A stretch of DNA of 14,482 nt from JBFKOL01 sp041628815 (GTDB lineage Bacteria; Bacteroidota; Bacteroidia; Chitinophagales; Saprospiraceae), in assembly GCA_041628815.1 (NCBI GenBank), contig JBFKOL010000079.1, positions 1 through 14,482 of the forward strand. Direction: 5' to 3'. The position numbers were made by a program, and so were the translations under genes. Every line of letters starts with the position of its first letter. Position 1 is the first letter of the stretch. The notes under the pieces were generated by a model that saw only the letters and a program-made list of their open reading frames with translations, searched no databases and was not told where the DNA came from. Positions 1 through 7,889 of the stretch are shown piece by piece.

Positions 1-135
1 TCAGGTGAGCCCGGAGAAATCAACATCTCTAAGGCCACCGAACAACTCCTCAACGGCAACTACAAACTTGAGTACCGAGGAAAACTGCAAATCAAGAATA
101 TGGCGGACATCGAGGGATTTTTCGTACGTCTGTAA
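1..135 (+). CDS. Class III adenylate/guanylate cyclase, C-terminal end (partial)
   Basis: The frame beginning at base 1 is open for 44 codons and ends at TAA 133-135. The encoded tail (GEINISKATEQLLNG, then YKLEYRGKLQIKNM and a final FFVRL) has the pattern that closes class III nucleotide cyclase catalytic domains: a G-x-(I/V)-N-(I/V)-S segment, a helix, then E-Y-R-G-(K/R) followed by a short strand ending in F-V. Such enzymes make cAMP or cGMP from ATP or GTP. The metal-binding Asp residues and the transition-state Asn/Arg lie upstream of the window, so substrate and activity cannot be judged. It ends 33 bases before the stop of the convergent hydrolase gene. Family assignment rests on about 40 residues but the pattern is distinctive. 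Confidence 0.72.
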   Translation, partial: SGEPGEINISKATEQLLNGNYKLEYRGKLQIKNMADIEGFFVRL

Positions 136-138
136 CCA

Positions 139-165
139 GTCAATAAAAACAATTCTCTCATTGAC
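139..165. terminator. Possible bidirectional hairpin between convergent genes
   Basis: GTCAAT (139-144) and ATTGAC (160-165) form a perfect 6-bp inverted repeat with a 15-base loop. It fills the 33-base gap between the cyclase stop and the hydrolase stop. There is an A-run in the loop but no clear T-tract after either arm, so the terminator role is inferred from position only. Confidence 0.25.
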
Positions 166-168
166 CTT

Positions 169-846
169 TCACTCTTCCATATCGCCATCAAGGTACGGCC
201 CAATGACATCCTTCCATATGGCGTAGCCCTTCGCATTCATGTGTAGGCCATCTTCCACAAACAACTCTTTATTGACCACACCTTGTTTGTCGCACATGGC
301 TGACCAGATATCAATAAAACGGACATCTGGATCGATCATTGACCACAAACCAATTTGGTAATTCAATTGTTCAAATCGATCTCTCAGATGCCACCGCGAA
401 AGACTGGGTTTCACTGCGATGAAATGCACCATTGTGCCCGGTAACTGACTTTTTATCGCCTTGACTATCTGACGTGCTTCTGAAACAATGGTGCCAACAT
501 TTTTACCCTCTGCAAGATCATTGTCCCCCTCATAAATAAATACGGCATGTGGGCGGTATTTTAAGACAAGCCTGTCTAAATGGTACAACAAATCACTCAT
601 TGTAGATCCACCAAAGCCCCGATTAATCACCTTTGCAGGCTTGAAATCTTCTTTAAGCGATTTCCACAGGCGAATACTTGAGCTTCCTGTAAACAGGATT
701 AGATTATCCTGCAATACAACTGGGTCTTCCTTTTCCATCAATTCTATCTCCGCCGTGAACCTCAGTGGGTCCTGGGCCTGCAGATCATATATATTGAATA
801 AAAGAAGAACGACGACCCATAGAGTCATATGGGAGAGCATATTCAT
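169..846 (-). CDS. Exported SGNH/GDSL-family hydrolase
   Basis: This 225-residue protein is a serine esterase/acylhydrolase of the SGNH fold. The blocks are in order: block I FTGSSSIRLW at 52-61 (likely nucleophile Ser56), block II Gly in NRGFGGST (75-82), block III G-D-N-D at 107-110 with the oxyanion Asn109, and the terminal D-x-x-H in DGLH (Asp199, His202). Residues 1-25 form a signal peptide with a hydrophobic core (WVVVLLLF) and likely cleavage near LQAQ, so it acts in the periplasm or outside the cell. The frame is open upstream to 1011, but those 55 residues would precede the signal peptide and overlap the opposite-strand small gene, so ATG 846 (or 840) is chosen. The substrate (acetylated glycan, lipid or other ester) cannot be read from sequence. 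Convergent with the cyclase gene. Confidence 0.87.
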   Translation of the reverse strand: MNMLSHMTLWVVVLLLFNIYDLQAQDPLRFTAEIELMEKEDPVVLQDNLILFTGSSSIRLWKSLKEDFKPAKVINRGFGGSTMSDLLYHLDRLVLKYRPHAVFIYEGDNDLAEGKNVGTIVSEARQIVKAIKSQLPGTMVHFIAVKPSLSRWHLRDRFEQLNYQIGLWSMIDPDVRFIDIWSAMCDKQGVVNKELFVEDGLHMNAKGYAIWKDVIGPYLDGDMEE

Positions 847-928
847 ACCGTTCGATTTAAATGGTGGAATGAACATAGAACGAAAATTGGTCAAATTAAT
901 GTTGTAATTCCAAAGAACCAGATCTAAT

Positions 929-1180
929 TTGAATATCCGGAGAGTCTTACATTCTGTTTTCAGATTCAGGCTTGTCCCATTTTTGACGATCACTTTTATG
1001 GTGTCGCTCATGGTGGTGTTTGCTTTGCGTGAAAAAATAAAGAAAAATCGATATACACAGGTGAAACTAGAAATACTGCAAACATTGATGGATCCGGAAA
1101 AAACTAATAAAAAGGAAAGTGTCCTTGAGGTTATTGACTCATTGTTTGAAAAAACAGATACGTCTTCTTTTACTCAATGA
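929..1180 (+). CDS. Possible small single-pass membrane protein upstream of M43 protease
   Basis: I do not recognise this 83-residue product. From a TTG start it reads a basic N-terminus (RR, FRFR), one strongly hydrophobic helix at about residues 15-33, a basic stop (REKIKKNR) and a charged, probably helical tail of about 45 residues. That is the layout of a type II/bitopic membrane protein. The only ATG options (998, 1010) would cut into the helix, leaving 60 or 56 residues. Its TGA (1178-1180) overlaps the first ATG of the M43 gene as ATGA, which suggests translational coupling. No Shine-Dalgarno is visible. The non-ATG start and lack of a known family keep confidence modest. The antisense reading, an N-terminal extension of the SGNH hydrolase, is less protein-like. 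Confidence 0.42.
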   Translation: MNIRRVLHSVFRFRLVPFLTITFMVSLMVVFALREKIKKNRYTQVKLEILQTLMDPEKTNKKESVLEVIDSLFEKTDTSSFTQ

Positions 1181-2679
1181 AAGTATCACAAGCTATTGCA
1201 GTGAACAATGATGTAATGAACCGAATGCAATGCAACTTTTGGGTAAGCTTAATCAGCTTCCTGTTTCTTCCCTTTGCAACGTGGGCACAGTGGTGTGCAA
1301 CCATTGACCCTTCGTCCATAAAGGATTATGCAGATCGATTGCACATACCTACCGCCAAATCATCGGATAACCATCTTTTTGGACTCACTTTACACATTGT
1401 TGAATCGGTTGCAGGCGAAGGGGGCCTTACCACAGAACAAGTCCTCGACGAAGTTGACGGTTTGAATGCAGTTTTTTTTGGGACAGGAATCCAATTCTAC
1501 CTTTGTGGGTCTCAACGTTACATCAGAGGGTTGAACAGCTATGATTTTCAGTCTGGGGCAGCCCTGAATCAGGCTCACCACGTGTTTAATACGATCAATG
1601 TTTTCTATGTGAACGAACTAACTACAAGCAACCTGGATGCATTGTGTGGATACGCCATTTTTCCCTGGAGCGGCAGCCTTCTCAGCCGGTATGCCGTGGT
1701 GGAAAAATCCTGTGCTGGAGGGGGAAAGGTGTTGGCCCATGAACTGGGTCATTATCTCGGGTTGCTTCATACCCATTCAACTTTCAATGGGGTCGAATTT
1801 GTCAATGGTAGCAATTGCCGTACAGCAGGAGACCTTCTATGTGATACACCGGCAGATTATAATCTGTCATTCGGAGGACTTACAGGGTGCTCCTATACAG
1901 GACAGTTTGTCGATCCCAACGGCGACCTCTACAACCCCAACCCATCCTACATTATGTCATATGCGCCGCCCAATTGTTTGAGAAGATTCTCCGGACAGCA
2001 ACAAAACTTGATGCAAAGTTATGCCCGCGAATTGACAATCGAAATGAATGATGACTGCCCGGAATATCCTGAATTGTCCATATCATCTGATACTCGGAGT
2101 TTAACCGTTGTTTCAGGACAAATCATTGAAATACCTATTCATTTCACCCAGGACATGCTGCATCAACCGCGCGAGATTACTTTGTATTTCTACCTTTCGT
2201 CAGAAGCTGGCACGTTGGGGACCATCATCGACAGGGAAATCATTTCATTTGATCCATCCTCGACATCCTTCAGCCATTTGATAAGCCTTCAGGTTCCTTT
2301 GACGACCGGAAGCGGGGCATACCAACTTACGGCTATCCTTGATGCAGACTTCAAAATCATCGAACAGACCAAGTCGAACAATGCTGTAACCATCGGCATA
2401 ACCGTTGACAATGGTACATTCGACGACGTCGTTTTATTTCCCAATCCGGCGAGTGATGCAGTGCGATTCTTTATCAGGAGCAATTCCACAAGAGGGAAGT
2501 TCAAAGTCAGATTTTCAGATTTGAACGGCAGGTTATTGAAGGAAATCAATGGTTTTAAAAGTGAAAGTGAATTCCTGAACGAATTCAATATTTCAGACCT
2601 GCCATCAGGAATGCTGGCTGTCGTAGTGGAGTTTGAACTGAGCAGCGCTAAATTTCCCTTTCTGATTTGGAAATATTGA
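1177..2679 (+). CDS. Secreted M43 (pappalysin-type) zinc metalloprotease with T9SS sorting domain
   Basis: A 500-residue secreted protease. The zinc motif HELGHYLGLLH (188-198) gives ligands His188, His192 and His198 with catalytic Glu189, and the Met-turn is in SYIMSYA (Met260), both typical of metzincin family M43. The segment after the zinc motif carries the Cys-rich, C-D-T-P-A-D insert seen in these enzymes. Residues about 297-410 look like a CARDB-type beta-sandwich, and 417-500 (starting at LFPNPASD, ending in LIWKY) are a type A Por secretion C-terminal sorting domain, so export through the type IX system to the surface or medium is expected. The signal peptide begins at residue 14 or 17 (core WVSLISFLFL, cleavage near TWAQ), so ATG 1216 may be the true start. 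ATG 1177 is kept because it overlaps the upstream stop as ATGA. Confidence 0.9.
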   Translation: MKVSQAIAVNNDVMNRMQCNFWVSLISFLFLPFATWAQWCATIDPSSIKDYADRLHIPTAKSSDNHLFGLTLHIVESVAGEGGLTTEQVLDEVDGLNAVFFGTGIQFYLCGSQRYIRGLNSYDFQSGAALNQAHHVFNTINVFYVNELTTSNLDALCGYAIFPWSGSLLSRYAVVEKSCAGGGKVLAHELGHYLGLLHTHSTFNGVEFVNGSNCRTAGDLLCDTPADYNLSFGGLTGCSYTGQFVDPNGDLYNPNPSYIMSYAPPNCLRRFSGQQQNLMQSYARELTIEMNDDCPEYPELSISSDTRSLTVVSGQIIEIPIHFTQDMLHQPREITLYFYLSSEAGTLGTIIDREIISFDPSSTSFSHLISLQVPLTTGSGAYQLTAILDADFKIIEQTKSNNAVTIGITVDNGTFDDVVLFPNPASDAVRFFIRSNSTRGKFKVRFSDLNGRLLKEINGFKSESEFLNEFNISDLPSGMLAVVVEFELSSAKFPFLIWKY

Positions 2680-2906
2680 TAACTCAGGCTTCCCTTGCAG
2701 TTCGCACATGGAATGGACCACCACACTTCAGTATAACATCCTTTCGAACAAGTCCATGTATTCACTTTCCATCTTTTCCCTCTGAAGTCTTGCAGGGTGA
2801 TCTTTCGGCCGTTGTCTGTCCACTTTGTGAAGAAACTCCCATAGTTATCCATAGCGGTGACCGGTTCATCGTTTTTTTCTCCATTCCACCTGTCGAGGAT
2901 GGGTAC
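2680..2906 (-). other. Orphan reading frame fragment in a convergent gap
   Basis: Between the M43 stop (2679) and the flippase stop (2914) no ordinary gene fits. The minus strand is open from 2906 with an ATG at 2852. Its first ~57 residues look protein-like (DNGRKITLQDFRGKRWKVN, then four Cys in a C-x3-C-x10-C-x2-C spacing) with varied, natural codons. The frame then runs on antisense to the M43 gene to a stop at 2289, which makes an intact gene unlikely. Another ATG at 2885 (MEKK...) sits one frame away and is separated from this frame by a run of seven A residues; one extra A would join them. It may be a decayed gene end, a slippage or sequencing artefact, or chance. The TTTTTTT at 2872-2878 has no convincing stem in front of it. 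Confidence 0.2.
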
Positions 2907-2913
2907 TTATGTG

Positions 2914-3912
2914 TCAGGAAGAGTATTTCCAGCGTATCGGTCTAAAGGTAATGCCAAGGAAAATAAGACCAATACCCAGCCATATCAATTGCCTTGCCCT
3001 CCGCATAATCGACACGGTAAGCCAAATTTCACTGCCTGGCACTCCTATCAGGTCGAGCAATACCAGGTTTCCGTATTCTTCTATTCCCACCTGTCCGGGC
3101 ACAAAGCTGCCTGCACTCTTGAAAGCCATGACTCCCATTTCCATCACTATGGCATCCAGGTAGGAAACTTCAAGACCCAGTCCATTCAATATGAAGTAAA
3201 ATTCCAGCGTACCTACCAACCAGTGCAAGATTGAAAGCCCAAAGGCAGCAGTGAAATGTAGTTTGCGACGTTGGTAGAACCGGACAATCCAGACGTTTAT
3301 CTCCATCAACCCCGCGATCCAGTTATGGGCCCTTTCCCACCGCTTCATTATGGTTCTCACGATGTGATACAGAAGCAACTTTTGGGACAGAAGCAGATAT
3401 GCGAAGAGCACAAGGGCGACGAGCGCTACAAGTAGGACCATCAAGACAGTATTGACTTCAAATACATTTTTTTGACACAGGAACAACACCAGGACGGCTA
3501 CGAATAAAAACAGATAGGATAGAATGATCAATCCCCTCGAGATCAGAATTGAAGTCAGTCCCGCCTTACTGCTCACGCCAGCTTTTTCGAGGAGGAAGAC
3601 CTTCGCATATTCTCCGGCAATGATGTTAGTGGGGTTGATTAGGGTGAGCACTTCTCCAAGGTGGCGTATCATGTACAACCTGCCAAAGTCAGGCGGCAGG
3701 TCTTCAACGGCGAAAAACGATTGTCGCCACGCCATCGTGGCCAGGAGGTAAGCAAGGCCGGTTATGAGAATCACAGCGGGCACCACCCAGCGCATCTTGT
3801 ATAGATAGGCGCCGACCAATGTATAGTCTATCCGTACCAGGTACAATCCAAGGAGCAGTATAATAACGGCCAATACGGACCATCGCACGATTTGCTTTTG
3901 ACGGTGTCCCAT
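2914..3912 (-). CDS. Flippase-like integral membrane protein (lysylphosphatidylglycerol synthase TM/UPF0104 family)
   Basis: This 332-residue, very hydrophobic protein has about eight predicted membrane segments (for example SVLAVIILLLGLYLV near the N-terminus, VPAVILITGLAYLLATMAW, and IWLGIGLIFLGITF at the end). Length, the R-x-L-x-x-L-x-N-P-like stretch around VLTLINPTNIIAGEYAKVFLL and the late S-A-G-S-F-V-P-G-Q-V-G segment match the membrane part of MprF-type lysylphosphatidylglycerol synthases and the stand-alone flippase-like family. There is no aminoacyl-transferase domain, so lipid lysinylation is not implied; movement of a (glyco)lipid across the inner membrane is the more likely job. 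It starts 6 bases after the glycosyltransferase stop and is surely co-transcribed with it. The transported lipid is unknown. Confidence 0.85.
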   Translation of the reverse strand: MGHRQKQIVRWSVLAVIILLLGLYLVRIDYTLVGAYLYKMRWVVPAVILITGLAYLLATMAWRQSFFAVEDLPPDFGRLYMIRHLGEVLTLINPTNIIAGEYAKVFLLEKAGVSSKAGLTSILISRGLIILSYLFLFVAVLVLFLCQKNVFEVNTVLMVLLVALVALVLFAYLLLSQKLLLYHIVRTIMKRWERAHNWIAGLMEINVWIVRFYQRRKLHFTAAFGLSILHWLVGTLEFYFILNGLGLEVSYLDAIVMEMGVMAFKSAGSFVPGQVGIEEYGNLVLLDLIGVPGSEIWLTVSIMRRARQLIWLGIGLIFLGITFRPIRWKYSS

Positions 3913-3918
3913 CGAATT

Positions 3919-5142
3919 CTACCCTTTCGCTAAAAAAATATCCTCGGTGTCATTTTGAAACCTGCCTTTCCCGGCCAACCGTGCTACATCCGTAAAATAA
4001 GTGGCCACCAAACTGTCCCAATCCAGCCTAACGGCATCGGCTCTCGCCCGAGATGTAATGGCATCTCTAAGCGAAGGATGATTTTGAAGAATATCGATCA
4101 TTCGAATGTAATCCGCTGCATCGTGGACATTGCATAGAAATCCATTGACGCCATGCTGAATGATGCTCCTTACTCCTCCCCCATCGGCACAAATGCAGGG
4201 AAGGCCCGAGGCCATGGCTTCGGCTACAACATTGCCGTAGGTTTCAGTATCGGACGTAAAGACAAAATAGTCCGATGATGCATATACCTTACTGAGCATT
4301 TCGTGCTCGATATAACCCAGGAATATGGCCTTTGGCAATCTTTTTTCGAGTTCTTCTAACGCCACTCCTTCTCCGGCAATTATCAGGTTGTAGTTCATGT
4401 CTGACTGCATTAGCAGGTCGTAGATGCCAATCAAAGTTTCCAGGTTCTTTTCCCAAACCAGCCGCGAAGCAAACAAAACGTCCAAACCTTCTTTGCCTGT
4501 CAATCCCCGCAAATAGGCTTTATCTCGCTTCGCAGGATTAAACAACTCCGTGTTGATTCCCCGCTGCCACAAAATCATATTAGAGGTGTCAAAATCCTTT
4601 TCCGAAAGTTCTTCGATGATCTCATCCGTGGGAACATAAACCAAATCACAACGGTCATAGAAAGATCTGTTGTGGTATGCCAACGCTCCTTCCAAAGCCT
4701 GTGTAAGGATCGGAGTGCCCTTGGTATAATATTTCACATAAGACAGAAAATGCGTGTGATAGATGCTTACAACCGGCACGTTATGGGCCTTTGCATATTT
4801 CAGCGCGTAATAACCCAATGGTGATGGGGTTGAAATATGGATCACATCGGGTTTGTACCGTTCAAGCCTTTTCTTTATCCTCGGCCCCATGCCAAAGACA
4901 GAGGCCATCTTATAGGTCTTATTGAATGGAACAGTCCAGGCGGGTACGTGAAAAACTTCGAATCCGATGTCCTGGACAGGAGGCATTCCACAGAAAAACA
5001 AATACTCATACCTTTCTCGGTCAACACGTTCGATGATCTGAAACATGGTCCTCGTGGCACCGTCGAAATGCTTGATTAACACTTCGGCAAAAAATGCCAC
5101 CTTAATCTTTCCCCTGGAGGGATCTGTGTTGGGCAGTGTCAT
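3919..5142 (-). CDS. GT4-family glycosyltransferase (MgtA/SqdX-like lipid glycosyltransferase)
   Basis: This 407-residue GT-B enzyme transfers a sugar from a nucleotide-sugar donor. The N-terminal acceptor domain has the K-V-A-F-F-A-E strand (14-20) and HTHFLSYVKYY (129-139), a motif shared with GDP-mannose-dependent mannosyltransferases and sulfoquinovosyl-diacylglycerol synthases. The C-terminal donor domain has SRLVWEKNLETLI (226-238, Arg227 and Lys232 for phosphate binding), then the E-x7-E element Glu300...Glu308 in ETYGNVVAEAMASGLP. No signal peptide; it should act at the inner face of the cytoplasmic membrane. It is the first gene of a two-gene unit with the flippase-like protein, which supports a glycolipid or lipid-linked glycan product. 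Donor and acceptor cannot be set from sequence. The promoter must lie in 5143-5376, where I found no exact TAnnTTTG box. Confidence 0.9.
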   Translation of the reverse strand: MTLPNTDPSRGKIKVAFFAEVLIKHFDGATRTMFQIIERVDRERYEYLFFCGMPPVQDIGFEVFHVPAWTVPFNKTYKMASVFGMGPRIKKRLERYKPDVIHISTPSPLGYYALKYAKAHNVPVVSIYHTHFLSYVKYYTKGTPILTQALEGALAYHNRSFYDRCDLVYVPTDEIIEELSEKDFDTSNMILWQRGINTELFNPAKRDKAYLRGLTGKEGLDVLFASRLVWEKNLETLIGIYDLLMQSDMNYNLIIAGEGVALEELEKRLPKAIFLGYIEHEMLSKVYASSDYFVFTSDTETYGNVVAEAMASGLPCICADGGGVRSIIQHGVNGFLCNVHDAADYIRMIDILQNHPSLRDAITSRARADAVRLDWDSLVATYFTDVARLAGKGRFQNDTEDIFLAKG

Positions 5143-5348
5143 AATGATTGTGAGATGGTTACTACATCCTCACGTCAACATCGTCCAAATAAATAACGAA
5201 TAAGTGTCGTGAAAACTAGCTATTTACCATTATTTCTGAAGTTTTTAACCAGCTCTTAAGATTACCTTAATAAAGTGTAAGATCACGGTCACTTCAAAAG
5301 TGGAATCAACATATATTGAAAATGTTTAATATGAATAAACAAAATTTT

Positions 5349-5376
5349 ATCACAGAAGACCTATTACAGGTGTGAT
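5349..5376 (-). terminator. Bulged hairpin directly after the TonB receptor stop
   Basis: ATCACA (5349-5354) and TGTGAT (5371-5376) are perfect complements, and inside them CCT (5360-5362) pairs with AGG (5368-5370) around the loop ATTAC. The result is a 9-bp stem with a one-sided 5-base bulge. It touches the receptor TGA (5377-5379) and on the minus strand is followed by an AT-rich stretch with a short T-run (plus 5336-5348). The fit to a factor-independent terminator is reasonable but the T-tract is interrupted. The rest of the gap (5143-5348) is AT-rich and should hold the promoter of the glycosyltransferase unit. Confidence 0.38.
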
Positions 5377-7800
5377 TCAACTGTCGTTGTTGATCCTGTT
5401 TTTTTCCTCTTCCAGCCCGGTGCTTCTTTTTCTTGTCTTGATTTTTTGATTACCAAAATTATACGTGAAGTTAAGGCGCACTCTTCTGCTGTCGTTGTTA
5501 CCTCTGGCCCGCAAGAACAGGTCGCCATACGTACTCACACCATCAAACTTGGTTGACCAGAAAATGTCGCTCACGGAGAGCTTTACATTCCCCATACCAC
5601 CGGCAATTTTCTTTTGGACACCTACATCGATATTGTACATGGCATCCATTTCAAAGGTGCCGCCCCAAAGACTCGGTGACTGGTACCAGCCTGAGACCTC
5701 CAGGCTCCAATCATCAGGCAGGGAAAAGGTCTGCTGTGAATAAATATTGAGAGCTGTGGTGGACAGGTCCACTATGCGCCCATTGCCATAATCTGCCTTG
5801 TTCTCCTGAATAAATCCGGTAATACTGGTGTAAGAGCTCCAACTGGAGGTAATGGAAATGGGCATGCTGAAATTGACGTTGTAATTGTATTGGTCGGAAA
5901 GATTCAACCACGTGATGAAACTGGATTTCTGTCCTTCCACATCGGTAAATCGGGTAATGCCGTCCCTCGTATGACTATAACCAATACTCGTCGTGAATCG
6001 GTAATTGAATGAATGCGAAAGCTGGAAATTAGCAGCGTATTCAGGTCGCAGAAACGGATTGCCCAACTCAAATGTTAATTCATCCAATTTGGATCTGAAG
6101 GGATTCAGGTCCTGGTAATTGGGTCTGCGCAGTCTCCGGCTGTAATTCAATTGAAAACTGTGCTTTTCATTGGGTTTATAGGAAATTCCTCCTGACGGAA
6201 AGAAATCAAGGTAGTCTCTCTCGACTTCTTCATCCCCGGTCTGCACCATGGCCGTCAAGGTGCCCAAGGAATGCGTATGTTCCATTCGAACACCGAAGTT
6301 AATACTCCATTCAGACCATTGCCTTGAATAAGTGAAATAAAGGGCATTGACGTTTTCCTGGTAGACAAAATTGTTGCTTTGGTCGGGGTTGATGAGGTGC
6401 TCTTCTTCAACTACGTCGTAAAAATCAAAGGTATTGTCTGTTTCCACAAAGGAATATTTCCCTCCGAGACCAAGTTGTCCATCAAACAAACCAGTCTGTA
6501 GATCTATTCTTCCCGTATAAATATGGATGTTTGTGGGTGCTTCGGTAAAGTTTTCGATTGTCCTCAGGATTGTGGTTTCGTCCTCTGAAGTATATCGATT
6601 GGGGAGAGATTCCCGATTCATATTGTCGTAGATTCCCGCATCGAGATCCACGTTGAGGGTCGTCCCTTCCCCATTGTCGAATTTGTAGTTGAGGTTCAAA
6701 TTGTGGTTGTACCTATCGTATGCAGAGTTGCTGGTCGCTAATAAAAGACTATCTGTCAACCCTGCATTGTATGCAGGACCTATGACCGTTCGTGAATTCA
6801 TTCCCCAGTCACCACTACCTGTATTCCCGTTGGCCAAAACTCCAAATGTGTGTTTGTTATCGATAAAGACATCGATACCGGCTCTGTAGTTGTGCCCCCT
6901 CCAGCTACCTCCTCCCAGGTTGGACTGGTCAAAACGCAAACCGAACTGTTCTCTATAAAGGAAAAAATCGTTTACAGTGGCTCCATCGTAATAATTGTAG
7001 GATCCAAAAAAGTTCGTTCCTTTAGTTCTGTGATTCGCTTGAAAGCTTCCATTATACCTGCTTTTCTGGCCTTGTTGAAAACCACCTGATAAACTGCCAT
7101 TAGAGCCTATATTTTCGTTCCTCTTCAACCGGATATTGATGATACCCGCATTGCCTTCTGCTTCATATTTCGCCGAAGGGTTGGTTATGACCTCAATGGC
7201 GTCAATCTGGTCGGCCTGTAGAATGCGCAGGTAAGCCGCCAGGTCTTCGGGGCTTAACGGTGAAGGGCGTCCGTCGATAAAAATCTTGACGCCATTTTTT
7301 CCCATCAGCGTTATGTTGTCATTATTATCGACCACGACACCCGGGGATTTTCGCAACAGCTCGAGAGCATCACTTCCGGTTGCATTGATGCTGCCATCCA
7401 CATTAAAAACCATTTTATCCGGCTTCATTTCCAATAACGGCCGAGTGGTGGTGACAATGACCTCGTTGAGTGTATTGTCTGGAGAGGACATCACGATGTC
7501 TCCCAAAGACTTGTCCATTCCAATCTCATAATCAAATGACGCTCCATAATAGTCGGGTATTCCTACGAAGTTGACTCCCAGATAATAGGTTCCGCTGGCC
7601 ACCCCGTACATGGCGAATTTACCCTTCGCATCGGTGAATTCTGCCTTGACGATCGAGCTATCGGAGGCGGCATAAAGGACGGCAGAGGCAAAATCCAAGG
7701 GAGTACCATTGTATTCCAAGACCGTGCCATCTATGACAGCGGACTGGCTCCAACCATTCAAACCCAAAAGGATTAAACACAGTAAGGATAGATTTTTCAT
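5377..7800 (-). CDS. TonB-dependent outer membrane receptor
   Basis: An 807-residue outer membrane receptor. A signal peptide (core LLCLILLGL, cleavage near WSQ at 17-19) is followed by a carboxypeptidase-regulatory-like beta domain (about 21-105), a plug domain (about 115-225; includes DALELLRKSPGVVVD, IFIDGRPSPLSPEDLAAYL and DAIEVITNPSAKYEAEGNAG), and a beta-barrel to the C-terminus with alternating aromatic strands. This is the Bacteroidota 'outer membrane beta-barrel family' receptor type. It is not obviously SusC: no SusD neighbour is present. TonB/ExbBD-driven uptake of a bound ligand is expected, and the ligand is unknown. The polar, basic tail after the last strand (NQKIKTRKRS...) is a small oddity. 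It is divergent from a metal exporter, which hints at, but does not prove, a metal-related ligand. Confidence 0.92.
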   Translation of the reverse strand: MKNLSLLCLILLGLNGWSQSAVIDGTVLEYNGTPLDFASAVLYAASDSSIVKAEFTDAKGKFAMYGVASGTYYLGVNFVGIPDYYGASFDYEIGMDKSLGDIVMSSPDNTLNEVIVTTTRPLLEMKPDKMVFNVDGSINATGSDALELLRKSPGVVVDNNDNITLMGKNGVKIFIDGRPSPLSPEDLAAYLRILQADQIDAIEVITNPSAKYEAEGNAGIINIRLKRNENIGSNGSLSGGFQQGQKSRYNGSFQANHRTKGTNFFGSYNYYDGATVNDFFLYREQFGLRFDQSNLGGGSWRGHNYRAGIDVFIDNKHTFGVLANGNTGSGDWGMNSRTVIGPAYNAGLTDSLLLATSNSAYDRYNHNLNLNYKFDNGEGTTLNVDLDAGIYDNMNRESLPNRYTSEDETTILRTIENFTEAPTNIHIYTGRIDLQTGLFDGQLGLGGKYSFVETDNTFDFYDVVEEEHLINPDQSNNFVYQENVNALYFTYSRQWSEWSINFGVRMEHTHSLGTLTAMVQTGDEEVERDYLDFFPSGGISYKPNEKHSFQLNYSRRLRRPNYQDLNPFRSKLDELTFELGNPFLRPEYAANFQLSHSFNYRFTTSIGYSHTRDGITRFTDVEGQKSSFITWLNLSDQYNYNVNFSMPISITSSWSSYTSITGFIQENKADYGNGRIVDLSTTALNIYSQQTFSLPDDWSLEVSGWYQSPSLWGGTFEMDAMYNIDVGVQKKIAGGMGNVKLSVSDIFWSTKFDGVSTYGDLFLRARGNNDSRRVRLNFTYNFGNQKIKTRKRSTGLEEEKNRINNDS

Positions 7801-7879
7801 GATGACGATTTAATTGCTTAACAGACGTTTCATCTTCTGAAATGGTGACATTGTTGGTCTATGGAAAACAGGCATCTAT

Positions 7880-7889
7880 CGAATATTCG
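7880..7889. promoter_or_regulatory. Perfect palindrome between receptor and CDF genes
   Basis: CGAATATTCG at 7880-7889 is a perfect 10-base palindrome roughly midway in the divergent gap between the receptor start (7800) and the CDF start (7979). The position suits a shared operator. No exact TAnnTTTG -7 box was found on either strand of the gap; TTCATTTG at 7901-7908 is one mismatch away for the plus direction. A palindrome of this length can occur by chance here. Confidence 0.25.

Noticed and set aside
892..899. TTAATTTG as a -7 box for the SGNH hydrolase
   Set aside because: One mismatch to TAnnTTTG and no upstream TTTG at a suitable distance; the match is expected by chance in AT-rich DNA.
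847..1011. N-terminal extension of the SGNH hydrolase frame
   Set aside because: It would place 55 residues before a clear signal peptide and lies antisense to a better small membrane-protein frame.
2289..2679. Minus-strand open frame continuing through the M43 C-terminus
   Set aside because: It is antisense to a well-supported T9SS sorting domain; low-complexity Ser/Leu composition fits a shadow.
2872..2878. Run of seven T as a terminator for the M43 gene
   Set aside because: No stable stem precedes it on the plus strand and it is almost 200 bases after the stop.
5290..5302. CACTT-CAA-AAGTG hairpin in the receptor/glycosyltransferase gap
   Set aside because: The stem is only 5 bp with a 3-base loop and no T-run; too weak to call.
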